A stretch of 64,000 nt of DNA from Deinococcus malanensis. Lineage in GTDB: Bacteria > Deinococcota > Deinococci > Deinococcales > Deinococcaceae. Made by a program: the position numbers and the translations under genes. Below, piece by piece: positions 16,597-26,390 of the stretch; within the stretch, counting starts at the first letter, position 1, and each line of letters starts with the position of its first letter. Under the pieces are notes generated by a model. The model saw only the letters and a list, made by a program, of their open reading frames with translations, searched no databases and had not been told where the DNA came from. Where the stretch lies: NCBI RefSeq assembly GCF_014647655.1, contig NZ_BMPP01000002.1, forward strand, positions 1 through 64,000, given 5' to 3'.

Positions 16597-17094
16597 ATGC
16601 AGATGCAGATGCAAGACCTGACCGACCTTTACGTCCTCAAGCTTCAGGAGATCTACAGCGCCGAGCAGCAGGGCCTCCAGGCCATGCAGCAGGGCTGTGA
16701 CATGGTACAGACCCCAGAGCTCAAAGAGGGCCTGACGATGCATATCGAGCAGACCCAGCAGCAGATTCAGCGCCTGGAACAGCTGTTCCAGAAAATGGGC
16801 GCGCAGCCCGGCGGCGAGACCAACCTGGCCATGCAGGGTCTGGTGCAGGAAGTGCAGAAACTGATGCAGCAGCCCGCCTCCCCTGAAGTGCTCGAAGCCG
16901 GCCTGATTGCCTGCCAGCAGGCCATGGAGCACTACGAGATCGCCGGCTACGGAACAGCGCGCACATACGCCCAGCTACTCGGTGACGACGAAGCCGTGCA
17001 GATGCTGGAACAGACTCTGAACGAAGAGAAGATGACCGACGAGCAGCTGACCATGATCGCTCAGCGGATCAACGTGGAAGCGATGAACGCCTGA
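16597..17094 (+). CDS. Ferritin-like DUF892 (YciE/YciF) stress protein
   Basis: 165 residues forming a predicted four-helix bundle. Family features are DLTDLYVLKLQEIYSAEQQ at the start, the repeated Glu/His positions HIEQTQQQIQRLEQLF and AMEHYEIAGYGTARTYAQLL in the third helix, and LNEEKMTDEQL in the last. The Glu and His residues suit a di-iron centre. ATG 16597 has AGAGGTGA seven bases upstream; an in-frame ATG at 16573 overlaps that region. YciE/F proteins are induced by osmotic or oxidative stress; the exact activity is unknown. Single gene with a strong hairpin after it. Confidence 0.88.
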   Translation: MQMQMQDLTDLYVLKLQEIYSAEQQGLQAMQQGCDMVQTPELKEGLTMHIEQTQQQIQRLEQLFQKMGAQPGGETNLAMQGLVQEVQKLMQQPASPEVLEAGLIACQQAMEHYEIAGYGTARTYAQLLGDDEAVQMLEQTLNEEKMTDEQLTMIAQRINVEAMNA

Positions 17095-17106
17095 GACGAA
17101 CACATG

Positions 17107-17143
17107 TCGACGAGGGGAAGCAATCTGAGCTTCCCCTCGTCGA
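17107..17143 (+). terminator. Terminator after the ferritin-like gene
   Basis: TCGACGAGGGGAAGC and GCTTCCCCTCGTCGA make a perfect 15-base-pair stem around a seven-base loop, 12 bases after the stop. The following bases (TGTTCTGT) are only partly T-rich. Confidence 0.75.
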
Positions 17144-17238
17144 TGTTCTGTCGACAGCGTCTGAGGTTTATTCCTGAGTCTTCGTTTAATTAGCGAAGTA
17201 TCTCCTTTCCGGCTCCAGCCTGCACAACCGCCTGGAAA

Positions 17239-17280
17239 CGACAAGAAAAAGGCCTGGGCAGCCAAAGCCTGGGCCTTTCT
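17239..17280 (-). terminator. Terminator of the radical SAM gene
   Basis: AAAGGCC and GGCCTTT pair, with further inner pairing across a loop. A run of A on the left becomes a U-tract on the minus strand. It starts 14 bases past the stop of the minus-strand gene at 17294. Confidence 0.75.
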
Positions 17281-17293
17281 GAGTTACAACCGT

Positions 17294-18826
17294 TTAGACC
17301 GCGAGTCCCTGTGCATGGGCGCTGACATCCCTGCTCTCGTACTGACCGGGCGGCAGACCGATTGCCGGGGTATTGCTCTCGAATTCGTCGCTCCAGCCGA
17401 CTTCCTCAAGGGCTTTTTTCCAGGCGCCGATGCTCTCGCTGCGGTAGATCTGGTAAGCGGCCATTCCAACCTCAGGACCGCCGCGCGCGATCACGCTTTC
17501 GACCCAGGCCCACTTGGCAGACACGTTGCGCAGTTCAGCCGTCGTGCGCAGTTCCTTCTGAATGCGCTTGAGACGCTTCTCGATAGTCTGCACGCCGGCG
17601 AACGGATCGGCAAAGTGCGGGGTGTGGCGCTTGGGGACAAAGGGGCTGATCCCCAGGGCAATGCGGTTGATCCCCGCCAGTTCCTTGGTAAAGGAAATCA
17701 GCTCGGTGATGTCGTCGTCGTTTTCCGGGCCCAGGCCGATCATCATGTAGACCTTCAGACCACTGAAACCCAGGTCTCGGCTGATCTGCGCTGTCTTCAG
17801 CAGGTCCTCGGTGGTGATGCCTTTTTTCAGCCAGCGGCGCAGGCGCTCGCTGGGAGCGTCGCTGGCCACGGTGAAGGTCCGAAGCCCCCCGGCCTTGAGA
17901 ATCTCGGCCAGTTCCGTGTCCACGGTATCGGCACGGATGGAGCTCACGCCCAGCTTGACGCCACGGTCGGTCAGCGTACGGCCCACGAACTTGGTGTGCG
18001 GAAAGTCACTGAGGGCCGCGCCGACCAGTCCGACTTTTTCCACCCAGTCCGGAATGACATCCAGCAGTTCCTGCGCCTGGTTGTTGCGGTTTGGGCCATA
18101 CATGGTCCGGGCAAGACAGAAGGTGCAAGGTCGGGGGCAACCACGCTGGGCTTCGACCAGAAACATATTGCTCAGCTCGCTGTGAGGGGTCACGATCTGG
18201 CTGTAGGCCGGCAGGAGTTCCTTGGGAGCGGTGGCCCACTTGGGCTCGTGGGTATGCCGGGAAGGCAAAAAGACACCGGGCATGCCATCTATGAGGTCAT
18301 AGAAATCTTCGCGGGTCTGGGACTCGCGCAGCGCCTCACTGACGACAGGGACAATCTGTTCTCCGTCACCAATGATGATCACATCGGCAAAGGGAGTCAG
18401 GGGGTAGGGGTTGGAACTGGTGAACGGCCCGCCGATCATGACGACCGGATCGCTGTCGTCGCGCTCCTCACGCAGCGGCCGCATTCCGGCCACGTCCAGC
18501 GTGCGGATAATGTTGGTCAGATCCAGCTCAAAGCTGACGCTGAGCGCAAACAGTTCACAGTCGCCGGCGTCACGGCCGGATTCCACGGTGGGCAGCACCT
18601 GCCCGGTGCGTTCGAAAGCCTCGACATCGTCAGGCAGGAAGGCGCGCTCGCAGGCGATCCCCTCTTCCTGGTTAAACATGCGGTAGATGACCTGATAGCC
18701 CAGCGAGGCCATACCTACGCTGTAGCGGTTGGGAAACGCGAGCGTGACGCGAATGGGAGCCTGCTTGAACAGCGTGCCTGTTTCTGCGTCGAGCATCGGT
18801 TTGAGTTCATTGCGCCAGTACGACAA
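17294..18826 (-). CDS. Radical SAM protein with N-terminal B12-binding-like domain
   Basis: 510 residues. The iron-sulfur cluster of the radical SAM domain is held by CPRPCTFC (C-x3-C-x2-C) near residue 230. The N-terminal ~180 residues resemble the cobalamin-binding-type domain of an uncharacterised radical SAM family (TIGR03960-like): LAFPNRYSVGMASLGYQ, then VVMIGGPFTSSNPYPL and IIIGDGEQIVP. The start is a TTG at 18826 with GGAGGA closely upstream, and no better ATG lies nearby. It stands alone with its own terminator. The reaction is not known; a methyl or sulfur transfer to RNA or protein is a guess from relatives. Confidence 0.8.
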   Translation of the reverse strand: MSYWRNELKPMLDAETGTLFKQAPIRVTLAFPNRYSVGMASLGYQVIYRMFNQEEGIACERAFLPDDVEAFERTGQVLPTVESGRDAGDCELFALSVSFELDLTNIIRTLDVAGMRPLREERDDSDPVVMIGGPFTSSNPYPLTPFADVIIIGDGEQIVPVVSEALRESQTREDFYDLIDGMPGVFLPSRHTHEPKWATAPKELLPAYSQIVTPHSELSNMFLVEAQRGCPRPCTFCLARTMYGPNRNNQAQELLDVIPDWVEKVGLVGAALSDFPHTKFVGRTLTDRGVKLGVSSIRADTVDTELAEILKAGGLRTFTVASDAPSERLRRWLKKGITTEDLLKTAQISRDLGFSGLKVYMMIGLGPENDDDITELISFTKELAGINRIALGISPFVPKRHTPHFADPFAGVQTIEKRLKRIQKELRTTAELRNVSAKWAWVESVIARGGPEVGMAAYQIYRSESIGAWKKALEEVGWSDEFESNTPAIGLPPGQYESRDVSAHAQGLAV

Positions 18827-18950
18827 AAGTCCTCCGGAGTGCGCGGAAGACCCCAGGAGTGGTTCAGGAGGTCTGGCGCGTCACAGCCAATTATTGTACC
18901 GTTTTTTGTTGCCTCAACTGAAGCGTGGCTCACGCCGCATGTCGTGATTG

Positions 18951-19709
18951 TCAGTCCAGCTGGCCCAGGAATGCGTGCGTGCGGTAGGCCAGCGTGACCT
19001 GACCGCCCTGCGCATGGGCATCGAACGCCTGATCCAGTTCCTTGAACATCGGCCCAGAGCGGGCGTCGCCGGGGGCCGGCAGGTAGCTCACGCTGCCAGC
19101 CAGAGCGCGCAGCCGTTCACGGGAAAGGATAACCGGGTTGTCGAAAACGCGGCGCTCCACTCCTCCTGGCATGAAACGGGGCAGCTCGGCTTCCGGCACA
19201 CGGGTGGCCAGCTGCGGCGTCCTGGCGTCCTGATAGCGGGCCACCACAGCTCCATACGCACGGTTAAAAGGCGTCTCTACCCCACGCCAGTCGTTCCAGA
19301 CGAACAGCACGCGGCCACCTGGGCACAGAATCCGCCGGAACTCGCGCAGGGTGGCCTCCGGTTCAAACCAGTGGGCGGCCTGTGCCGCCGTCACCAGGGC
19401 CACCGAAGCTTCTGGAATCCCGGTGTCCTCGGAGGTACCGGCCAGTACGGTGAGCTGTCCGGTCTGTACCGACGCTTCCAGAGAGGTGGCCAGCTGCGAG
19501 CGCATCTCGGGGTTGGGTTCAACCGCGGCCACCCGTCCGCCATGCGTCAGGAGCAGGCGGGTAAACAGACCGGTGCCCGCACCCACGTCAGCCACGTGTC
19601 CGTCCAGGAGTCTCTGCGAGACCAGCCACTCTGAGAGCGCCTGTGGGTACCCCGGTCGCGCGGCGGCGTACACATCTGCACGGCCAAGAAAGCGGTCCGG
19701 GTTGCTCAA
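18951..19709 (-). CDS. Class I SAM-dependent methyltransferase
   Basis: 252 residues with a methyltransferase 11/25-type core. Motif I is VADVGAGTGLFTRLLL near residues 39-54, followed by VAAVEPNPEM and the motif IV region VTAAQAAHWFEPEA. CPGGRVLFVWND follows as in the ubiquinone/menaquinone methyltransferase-like group. The TTG start at 19709 overlaps the TGA of the upstream gene (TTGA), a coupled arrangement. The methyl acceptor is unknown. Confidence 0.82.
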   Translation of the reverse strand: MSNPDRFLGRADVYAAARPGYPQALSEWLVSQRLLDGHVADVGAGTGLFTRLLLTHGGRVAAVEPNPEMRSQLATSLEASVQTGQLTVLAGTSEDTGIPEASVALVTAAQAAHWFEPEATLREFRRILCPGGRVLFVWNDWRGVETPFNRAYGAVVARYQDARTPQLATRVPEAELPRFMPGGVERRVFDNPVILSRERLRALAGSVSYLPAPGDARSGPMFKELDQAFDAHAQGGQVTLAYRTHAFLGQLD

Positions 19710-20113
19710 GCGTCACTCCGCGGGGGCGGATCCCAGGGAGCCTGGGAACCGGATTGGCCATCTTTGTCGGATCCAGCCTCGGCAGAAATTACCAGCCTCT
19801 GCACCAGGGTCGGGTCCGGAGGCTGCGGGGACACCGGCCGGCCCAGCTCCAGATCGCGGACCTCCGCCGTTCCGAAAGGACGCGCGGCCGGCGCGGGGGC
19901 GCTGCCGGGTCGCCAGGCGCTGGTCACAAAAAACACCAGTCCACCCAGCACCGTAGCCATGACCAGGAACCACAGCAACTTCCACAGCACCGTGGAGGCA
20001 CCGACCACAAAGGCGCCCAGCCCGGCCAGCAGCTGCCCGGCCAGCCACACGGCGGCCAGGGCCGTGATCGCCAGCAGCATCACGCCCGCCAGGGCAATCA
20101 GGACGCGCGTCAT
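19706..20113 (-). CDS. Small membrane protein, unknown function
   Basis: 135 residues with two adjacent membrane segments (about 3-36 and 42-66) and a Pro-rich hydrophilic tail of about 70 residues. No family is recognised. ATG 20113 has TAGACT at 20120-20125, six bases upstream, a leaderless promoter facing away from the one for nadB 40 bases to the right. Its stop overlaps the start of the methyltransferase, so the two form an operon. Confidence 0.72.
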   Translation of the reverse strand: MTRVLIALAGVMLLAITALAAVWLAGQLLAGLGAFVVGASTVLWKLLWFLVMATVLGGLVFFVTSAWRPGSAPAPAARPFGTAEVRDLELGRPVSPQPPDPTLVQRLVISAEAGSDKDGQSGSQAPWDPPPRSDA

Positions 20114-20158
20114 GGACGCAGTCTACCAGTCTGCCCGGACACGGCCGGGAGCTTGCCG

Positions 20159-20164
20159 TAGCCT
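20159..20164 (+). promoter_or_regulatory. -10 box of the leaderless nadB operon
   Basis: TAGCCT ends seven bases before the GTG of nadB, with no ribosome site in between. The facing box TAGACT (20120-20125, minus strand) serves the divergent membrane-protein gene, so two leaderless promoters share about 45 bases. Confidence 0.7.
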
Positions 20165-20171
20165 GCAGGGC

Positions 20172-21713
20172 GTGAAGGTTCTAGACACGGAACTCCTGGT
20201 GATCGGCGGCGGCGTAGCCGGTACCTATGCCGCGCTGACGGCCCGGACCTACGGCGCAGACGTGCTGCTGGCCTGCAAGACCTCCCTGACCGCTGGCTCG
20301 ACGCGCTGGGCCCAGGGCGGTATCGCGGCGCCCGCCGGGCCCGGCGACGAGGCGGCCCATGCCCAGGACACCCTGCGCGCCGGGCGTGGCCTGTGCGAAC
20401 CCGAGACGGTAGCCCGCTTTGTGGCCGAGGCCCGCGCCCACGTCGAGACCCTGCGCGACCTGGGCGTGGCCTTCTCCCCTGCCCACACCCTGGAAGGCGG
20501 GCACAGCCGGCCACGTATCCGCCACACCGGCGACGCCACCGGGTACGCCATCAGCGTGGCCCTGGCCCGCGCCCTGGAAGCGGCCCGGGGGCCCGGGCTG
20601 CGCCTGCTGGAAAACACCTTCGCCCGGAACCTGCGGCTGCACGGCGAGCAGGTCGTAGGCGCCGACCTGCTCACTCATCAGGGGCTGGTGCGGGTGCGTG
20701 CGGGCGCTGTGCTGCTGGCCACCGGAGGATTCGGCCAGCTGTTCCCGGTAACCACGGCCCCCCCCGAAGGTACCGGAGACGGCCTGGCCCTGGCCTACCG
20801 CGCTGGGGCGGCGCTGCGTGACCTGGAATTCGTGCAGTTTCATCCCACCGCCGTGGTGACGGGAGGCGCCGCACATCTGGTCACCGAAGCCGCGCGCGGA
20901 GAGGGAGGCGTGCTCCGCAATGCCGGCGGCGAGCGCTTCATGGCCCGCTATGACCCGCAGCTGGAACTTGCCCCGCGCGACACGGTGGCCCGGGCCATCG
21001 CCGCCGAAATTTCACGGACCGGGCGGGTGGACCTGGATCTGCGCCATCTGGGCAAGGCTTTCGTGCATGCACGTTTTCCTACCGTCAGCCAAACACTCGC
21101 CGGCCTGGGATTAAACCTGGGCCGTGACCTGATTCCGGTACAGCCGGCCGCGCACTACACCATGGGCGGCGTGCAGACCGACACCCACGGCCGCACGAGC
21201 CTGCCCGGCCTGTACGCCGCGGGCGAGGTGGCGTCTTCCGGCCTGCACGGCGCCAACCGGCTGGCCAGCAACAGCCTCTCGGAGGGGCTGGTGTTCGGGG
21301 CGCGGGCGGCGCGCGAAGCGCTGGCGGTGGGAAGCCTGCCACTGCATGACGGCGAGGCGGTTCCGGCTCCCGGAGCAAATCCGGCCGGATTACCCGCCCT
21401 GCGCTCGCGGGTGATAGGCGCAGCCGGCCTGCTCCGCAGCGGGGGCAGGTTACATGACGCCCTGGAAGTTCCAGCGATGCCCGGCACTCCGGGCGATACC
21501 CGGGCAACGCTGGAGGCCGCAAACCTTGACCTGCTGGCCGGGCTGCTGCTGCGCGCGGCCCTGTCTCGTGAGGAGTCACGCGGAGGCCATGCCCGGCAGG
21601 ATTTTCCCGGTGAAGCGCCGCAGGCTGTTCATACAGTTCAGACACTGGAAGGCCAGGCATCCACACTTACGGCAGTGCCGGTACGGCAGAGCATGCTAAG
21701 GTTCAGCGCGTGA
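20172..21713 (+). CDS. nadB: L-aspartate oxidase (NadB)
   Basis: 513 residues. It oxidises L-aspartate to iminoaspartate, the first step of de novo NAD synthesis. The FAD-binding fold begins at residue 7 with VIGGGVAGTYAAL. TRWAQGGIAA is the family stretch, followed by ATGGFGQLF, the substrate region EFVQFHPTAV and HYTMGGVQTD. GLYAAGEVASSGLHGANRL closes the FAD domain. The start is GTG 20172; the upstream open frame reads across the promoter. First gene of nadB-nadC-nadA. Confidence 0.94.
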   Translation: MKVLDTELLVIGGGVAGTYAALTARTYGADVLLACKTSLTAGSTRWAQGGIAAPAGPGDEAAHAQDTLRAGRGLCEPETVARFVAEARAHVETLRDLGVAFSPAHTLEGGHSRPRIRHTGDATGYAISVALARALEAARGPGLRLLENTFARNLRLHGEQVVGADLLTHQGLVRVRAGAVLLATGGFGQLFPVTTAPPEGTGDGLALAYRAGAALRDLEFVQFHPTAVVTGGAAHLVTEAARGEGGVLRNAGGERFMARYDPQLELAPRDTVARAIAAEISRTGRVDLDLRHLGKAFVHARFPTVSQTLAGLGLNLGRDLIPVQPAAHYTMGGVQTDTHGRTSLPGLYAAGEVASSGLHGANRLASNSLSEGLVFGARAAREALAVGSLPLHDGEAVPAPGANPAGLPALRSRVIGAAGLLRSGGRLHDALEVPAMPGTPGDTRATLEAANLDLLAGLLLRAALSREESRGGHARQDFPGEAPQAVHTVQTLEGQASTLTAVPVRQSMLRFSA

Positions 21714-21744
21714 TTTCTCTCACGAAACAATCCGGGGGGCTGGC

Positions 21745-22592
<848 letters not shown>

Positions 22593-22596
<4 letters not shown>

Positions 22597-23594
22597 CCGA
22601 CCAACCTGTGACTCCCGTGATTCCCCGCCCCCAGACGCCGCACCGGGACCTGCTGCAACTGGAGGTGCTGCCGGACGAGGCCCAGATACGCGCGGATATC
22701 GGGCGGCTGCGCCGGGAGCGGAATGCCGTGATCCTGGCGCACAACTACCAGCGGCCCGAGGTCCAGGGCATCGCGGACTTTGTCGGTGACTCGCTGGGCC
22801 TGTCGCGGCAGGCCGCCCGGACAGACGCTGAAGTCATCGTGTTTGCCGGCGTGCACTTCATGGCCGAAACGGCGGCGATTCTTAACCCGCAAAAAACCGT
22901 GCTGCTGCCGGACCTCCGCGCCGGCTGCTCGCTGGCCGACACGGTCACGGCGCAGGGCATCCGCGACTGGAAGGCCCTCAACCCCGGCGGGCTGGTCGTG
23001 ACCTATGTGAACACCACGGCGGATGTCAAGGCCGAGTCGGACTACTGCTGCACCAGCGGCAACGCTGTGCAGATCGTGCAGAGCCTGCCCCAGGACGTAC
23101 CGGTCCTGTTTGCACCGGACCGCTTTCTGGCGGCCCATGTCATCCGCGAGACAGGGCGGGAAATGGACGTCTGGGACGGCGCCTGTCATGTGCACGAAGC
23201 CATTCGCCCGGAAGACGTACAGGGTCAGCAGGCGGCCTATCCGGATGCCGAGTTGCTGATCCACCCCGAGTGCGGCTGCTCCAGCCGTATCCTGTCGGCC
23301 ATTCCTGAATTGCAGCTGTATTCCACCGAGGGCATGATTCACCGGGCCCAGGCCAGCGATGCGCAGGAATTCATCGTGGTGACCGAGACCGGCATGGTGA
23401 CGCGGTTGCAGAACGACGTGCCCGGCAAGACCTTTATCCCGGTCAGCCGCACGGCCTGCTGCGAGTACATGAAGATGATCACGCTGACCAACATCCTGGA
23501 CAGCCTGCAGAACCTGCAGCCGCGCGTGACAGTTCCCAAAGACATCCGTGCCCGGGCGCTGGTGCCCATCGAGCGCATGCTGGCCGTCGGCTGA
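22593..23594 (+). CDS. nadA: Quinolinate synthase (NadA)
   Basis: 333 residues. A [4Fe-4S] enzyme that condenses iminoaspartate from NadB with dihydroxyacetone phosphate to give quinolinate. AHNYQRPEVQ, FAGVHFMAETA and YVNTTADVKAESDYCCTSGNA are conserved. The three cluster cysteines are in RAGCSLAD, PECGCSS and RTACCEYM. Its ATG overlaps the nadC stop by four bases. The terminator at 23612-23643 closes the operon. With nadB and nadC this supplies a full aspartate-to-NaMN route. Confidence 0.95.
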
Positions 23595-23611
23595 GGACAA
23601 GAGGCAACAGG

Positions 23612-23643
23612 AAAGGGCGGAAGGTCGATGCCTTCCGCCCTTT
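23612..23643. terminator. Bidirectional terminator between nadA and icd
   Basis: AAAGGGCGGAAGG and CCTTCCGCCCTTT form a perfect 13-base-pair stem, 18 bases past nadA and 12 bases past the convergent icd stop. Confidence 0.85.
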
Positions 23644-23654
23644 GACCTGCCGGA

Positions 23655-24905
23655 TTACATCTGGTTGATGTTCTCGATGATGCGGTCGGCAAACGCGCTG
23701 GTTTTGACTTCCTGCGCGCCTTCCATGGAACGCGCGAAGTCGTAGGTCACAGTCCGCTGCTGAATGGTCTGGTCCAGGCCCTTGAGAATCAGGTCGGCGG
23801 CCTCGGTCCAGCCCATGTAGCGCAGCATCATCTCGCCGCTCAGGATCACCGAGCTGGGGTTGATGACGTCCTTGCCGGCGTACTTGGGTGCGGTGCCATG
23901 GGTGGCCTCGAAGATGGCGTGGCCGGTCACGTAGTTGATGTTGGCGCCAGGAGCAATGCCGATCCCGCCGACCTGCGCGGCCAGAGCGTCGCTGATGTAG
24001 TCGCCGTTGAGGTTCAGGGTAGCGATCACGTCGTAGTCGGTAGGGCGCAGCAGGATCTGCTGCAGGAAGTTGTCGGCGATCACATCCTTGATCACGATGC
24101 CGTTCGGCAGCTGCAGCCAGGGGCCGCCGTCGAGTTCCACACCGCCGAATTCACGCTTGGCGAGCTCATAGCCCCAGTCGCGGAAGCCACCTTCGGTGAA
24201 CTTCATGATGTTGCCCTTGTGAACCAGCGAGACGCTCTTGCGGCCGTTGTCGATGGCGAACTGAATCGCGGCGCGCACCAGACGCTCGGTGCCTTCGCGG
24301 GAAACCGGCTTGATGCCGAAGGAGCTGGTCTCCGGGAAGCGGATCTTGGTGACCTTCATCTCGCGGGTCAGGAAGCCGAGGACCTTGTCGGCCTCGTCGG
24401 TGCCGGCGCGGTACTCGATGCCGGCGTAGATGTCCTCGGTGTTTTCACGGAAGATCACCATGTCGACGTCCTGGGGACGCTTGACCGGGCTGGGTACGCC
24501 GTCGAAGTACTGCACGGGGCGTACGCAGGCGTACAGGTCCAGTTCCTGACGAAGGGCGACGTTGATGCTGCGGATGCCGGTGCCGACCGGGGTGGTCAGT
24601 GGGCCCTTGATTCCGAACAGGTACTCGTTGAAGGCGTTGACGGTGCTCTGGGGCAGCCACTCGTTCTCGCCGTAGACCTCTAGGCTCTTCTCGCCGGCGT
24701 AGACCTCCATCCACTCGATCTTGCGCTCGTCGCCATAGGCCTTCTGCACAGCCGCGTCGAACACCCGCACCGAGGCGCGCCAGATGTCCGGGCCGGTGCC
24801 GTCGCCTTCCACGAAGGGAATGATGGGGCGGTTGGGAACGGACAGCTTGCCGTTCTGCATCGTGATCTTCTGGCCCTGCGCGGGCACCTTGATGTGCTTA
24901 TCCAT
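23655..24905 (-). CDS. icd: NADP-type isocitrate dehydrogenase
   Basis: 416 residues, like the E. coli enzyme. It performs the oxidative decarboxylation of isocitrate to 2-oxoglutarate in the TCA cycle. [12 protein letters not shown] is near the N-terminus; [22 protein letters not shown] holds the substrate Ser and Arg residues. [12 protein letters not shown] and [19 protein letters not shown] supply the metal Asp residues. [17 protein letters not shown] matches the cofactor region, with Lys and Tyr positions typical of NADP use. ATG 24905 has TAAAGT nine bases upstream and no clear ribosome site. Monocistronic. Confidence 0.94.
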   Translation of the reverse strand: MDKHIKVPAQGQKITMQNGKLSVPNRPIIPFVEGDGTGPDIWRASVRVFDAAVQKAYGDERKIEWMEVYAGEKSLEVYGENEWLPQSTVNAFNEYLFGIKGPLTTPVGTGIRSINVALRQELDLYACVRPVQYFDGVPSPVKRPQDVDMVIFRENTEDIYAGIEYRAGTDEADKVLGFLTREMKVTKIRFPETSSFGIKPVSREGTERLVRAAIQFAIDNGRKSVSLVHKGNIMKFTEGGFRDWGYELAKREFGGVELDGGPWLQLPNGIVIKDVIADNFLQQILLRPTDYDVIATLNLNGDYISDALAAQVGGIGIAPGANINYVTGHAIFEATHGTAPKYAGKDVINPSSVILSGEMMLRYMGWTEAADLILKGLDQTIQQRTVTYDFARSMEGAQEVKTSAFADRIIENINQM

Positions 24906-25166
24906 GACGTGCCCACTTTACCCCCAGGGGAAGTCCAGGTGGCTTTGTGTAGGTGTTACCCGAATGGTGTACACGCAGTCCAAAATTTCAGGTGTGGTCC
25001 TCACCCGCTGTATGAACAAGCCTGAACCTGTGGTCTGGAAGGTGCGGTCGCCCTGAATGGCCCCTTTATCTGCCGCACCCTGGGTAAGAGTGAAGGTAAA
25101 AATGTCCATCCGGACAATTCAGTCAGCAGGAGGTCCACGAAGTCCGATAAATCAAGCGCGGAAAAC

Positions 25167-25373
25167 ATGCTCGACGCGGCCAAAGCCAAGGTGAACGAAG
25201 CCGCCGACCGGACCCGCGAGGCCGGTCACCATATCGCGCACGCCGTGACCGGAGACACGCACCACGAGGCTGAGGCCCTTCAGGACCGCGGTAAGGCCGA
25301 ATTGCACAACCGTCAAGCTGACGCCCACTTTCAAAAAGGCAAACGCGGGGCCAGAGACGGGGACGGTCACTGA
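25167..25373 (+). CDS. Small hydrophilic stress-type protein (paralogue of the gene at 49790)
   Basis: 68 residues from ATG 25167, highly charged, without Cys or Trp (KVNEAADRTREAGHH, then RGKAELHNRQADAHFQKGK). It pairs with the product at 49790: both share KVNE-ADR-R---GH and GKAELH. It resembles CsbD-like or LEA-like small stress proteins, but no family is certain. A good ribosome site (GGAGGT at 25129-25134) lies 32 bases before the ATG, too far to serve it. Between them the frame is open and resembles the N-terminus of the paralogue minus its start codon. Terminator at 25393. Confidence 0.65.
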   Translation: MLDAAKAKVNEAADRTREAGHHIAHAVTGDTHHEAEALQDRGKAELHNRQADAHFQKGKRGARDGDGH

Positions 25374-25392
25374 GCCTCGCCCCCCTCGGGTG

Positions 25393-25417
25393 AACCTCCC
25401 CAGGTGGGAGGTTTTTT
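25393..25417 (+). terminator. Rho-independent terminator
   Basis: AACCTCCC pairs with GGGAGGTT and is followed by six T. It ends the small stress gene 20 bases after its stop and separates it from the ABC permease operon. Confidence 0.9.
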
Positions 25418-25441
25418 CATGGCACGAACCTCAAGATTGCG

Positions 25442-25447
25442 TAAACT
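25442..25447 (+). promoter_or_regulatory. -10 box of the leaderless permease operon
   Basis: TAAACT lies seven bases before ATG 25455 and 24 bases after the T-run of the preceding terminator. It sets the operon start and excludes the longer open frame from 25404, which reads through the terminator. Confidence 0.7.
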
Positions 25448-25454
25448 TGCGCGC

Positions 25455-26390
25455 ATGACCACAACTCCCCGGCGTGTCTCACGCCGTGCACAGCAGCGTC
25501 AGGGTGGAACCGGTGCGAAGGTCACCGTCCGGACAACCCTGATCGCCTACGCGTTCATGCTGCCGTTTCTTGCCCTGTTGCTGCTTTACCACACCTGGCC
25601 AGTGTTCTTCGGAACGTACCTGGCGTTCACGAAGTACAACATCATCAGTCCGCCCGAGTGGGTCGGTCTGGAGAATTTCCAGACGCTCTGGAAAGACGAG
25701 CAGTTCTGGTCGGGGCTGCGCAACAGCCTGAAGTACATCCTGGTGGTACCGGTGATTCAGATCCTGAGCATCCTGCTGGCGCTGCTGGTCAACCGCCCCC
25801 TGAAGGGCATCGGATTTTTCCGTACGGCCTACTACGTACCGGTGGTCACCAGCTTTGCGGTGGTCGGTCTGATCTGGACCTGGATGTACCAGCAGGGTGG
25901 TCCGGTCAACGCGGTCCTGACCACCCTGGGCCTGATGAATGAGGACCGCAGCCTGCTGAACAACCCGGCGACTGCCCTGACGGCCGTGATGTTCGTGACG
26001 CTGTGGAAGGGGGTGGGCTACTACATGGTGCTGTACCTGGCCGGTCTGCAGAGCATTGCGCCGGAACTGGAAGAAGCCGCCGTGATTGACGGCGCCACCC
26101 GCATGCAGGTGTTCTGGAACATCACCCTGCCAGGGCTGCGGCCCACCATCCTGGTGTGTAGCCTGTTGTCGACCATCAGCGCCATCAAGGTGTTCGAGGA
26201 AATCTACGTGATGACCCAGGGTGGCCCAGCCGGCAGCACCTATTCCGCGCTGTTTTTCACCTATTCGCGGGCCTTCGTGGACTTCCAGTACGGGCTGGCC
26301 GCCGCCGCCGGACTGATTATCGCCGTGATCAGCATTTTCTTCGGCCTGCTCAACTTCAAGCTCACCCGTGGAGGCAAGACCGATGCCTGA
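25455..26390 (+). CDS. Sugar ABC transporter permease, MalF type
   Basis: 311 residues with six predicted membrane segments (first YAFMLPFLALLLLYHTWPVFF). The coupling motif with the ATPase, EEAAVIDGATRMQVFWNITLPGLRP, fits the EAA---G---------I-LP consensus of CUT1 carbohydrate importers. KYNIISPPEWVGLENF is typical of MalF-like permeases. It is first in an operon with a second permease and catabolic genes. No solute-binding protein or ATPase is present in this window, so those parts must come from elsewhere. The substrate is unknown, probably an oligosaccharide or modified sugar. Confidence 0.9.
   Translation: MTTTPRRVSRRAQQRQGGTGAKVTVRTTLIAYAFMLPFLALLLLYHTWPVFFGTYLAFTKYNIISPPEWVGLENFQTLWKDEQFWSGLRNSLKYILVVPVIQILSILLALLVNRPLKGIGFFRTAYYVPVVTSFAVVGLIWTWMYQQGGPVNAVLTTLGLMNEDRSLLNNPATALTAVMFVTLWKGVGYYMVLYLAGLQSIAPELEEAAVIDGATRMQVFWNITLPGLRPTILVCSLLSTISAIKVFEEIYVMTQGGPAGSTYSALFFTYSRAFVDFQYGLAAAAGLIIAVISIFFGLLNFKLTRGGKTDA

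Noticed and set aside
17315..18997. 560-codon plus-strand frame
   Set aside because: Antisense to the radical SAM gene, whose motifs are clear. The composition is typical of a shadow frame.
25404..25454. Longer N-terminus for the first permease
   Set aside because: The extension begins inside the terminator of the preceding gene. ATG 25455 has TAAACT at seven bases.
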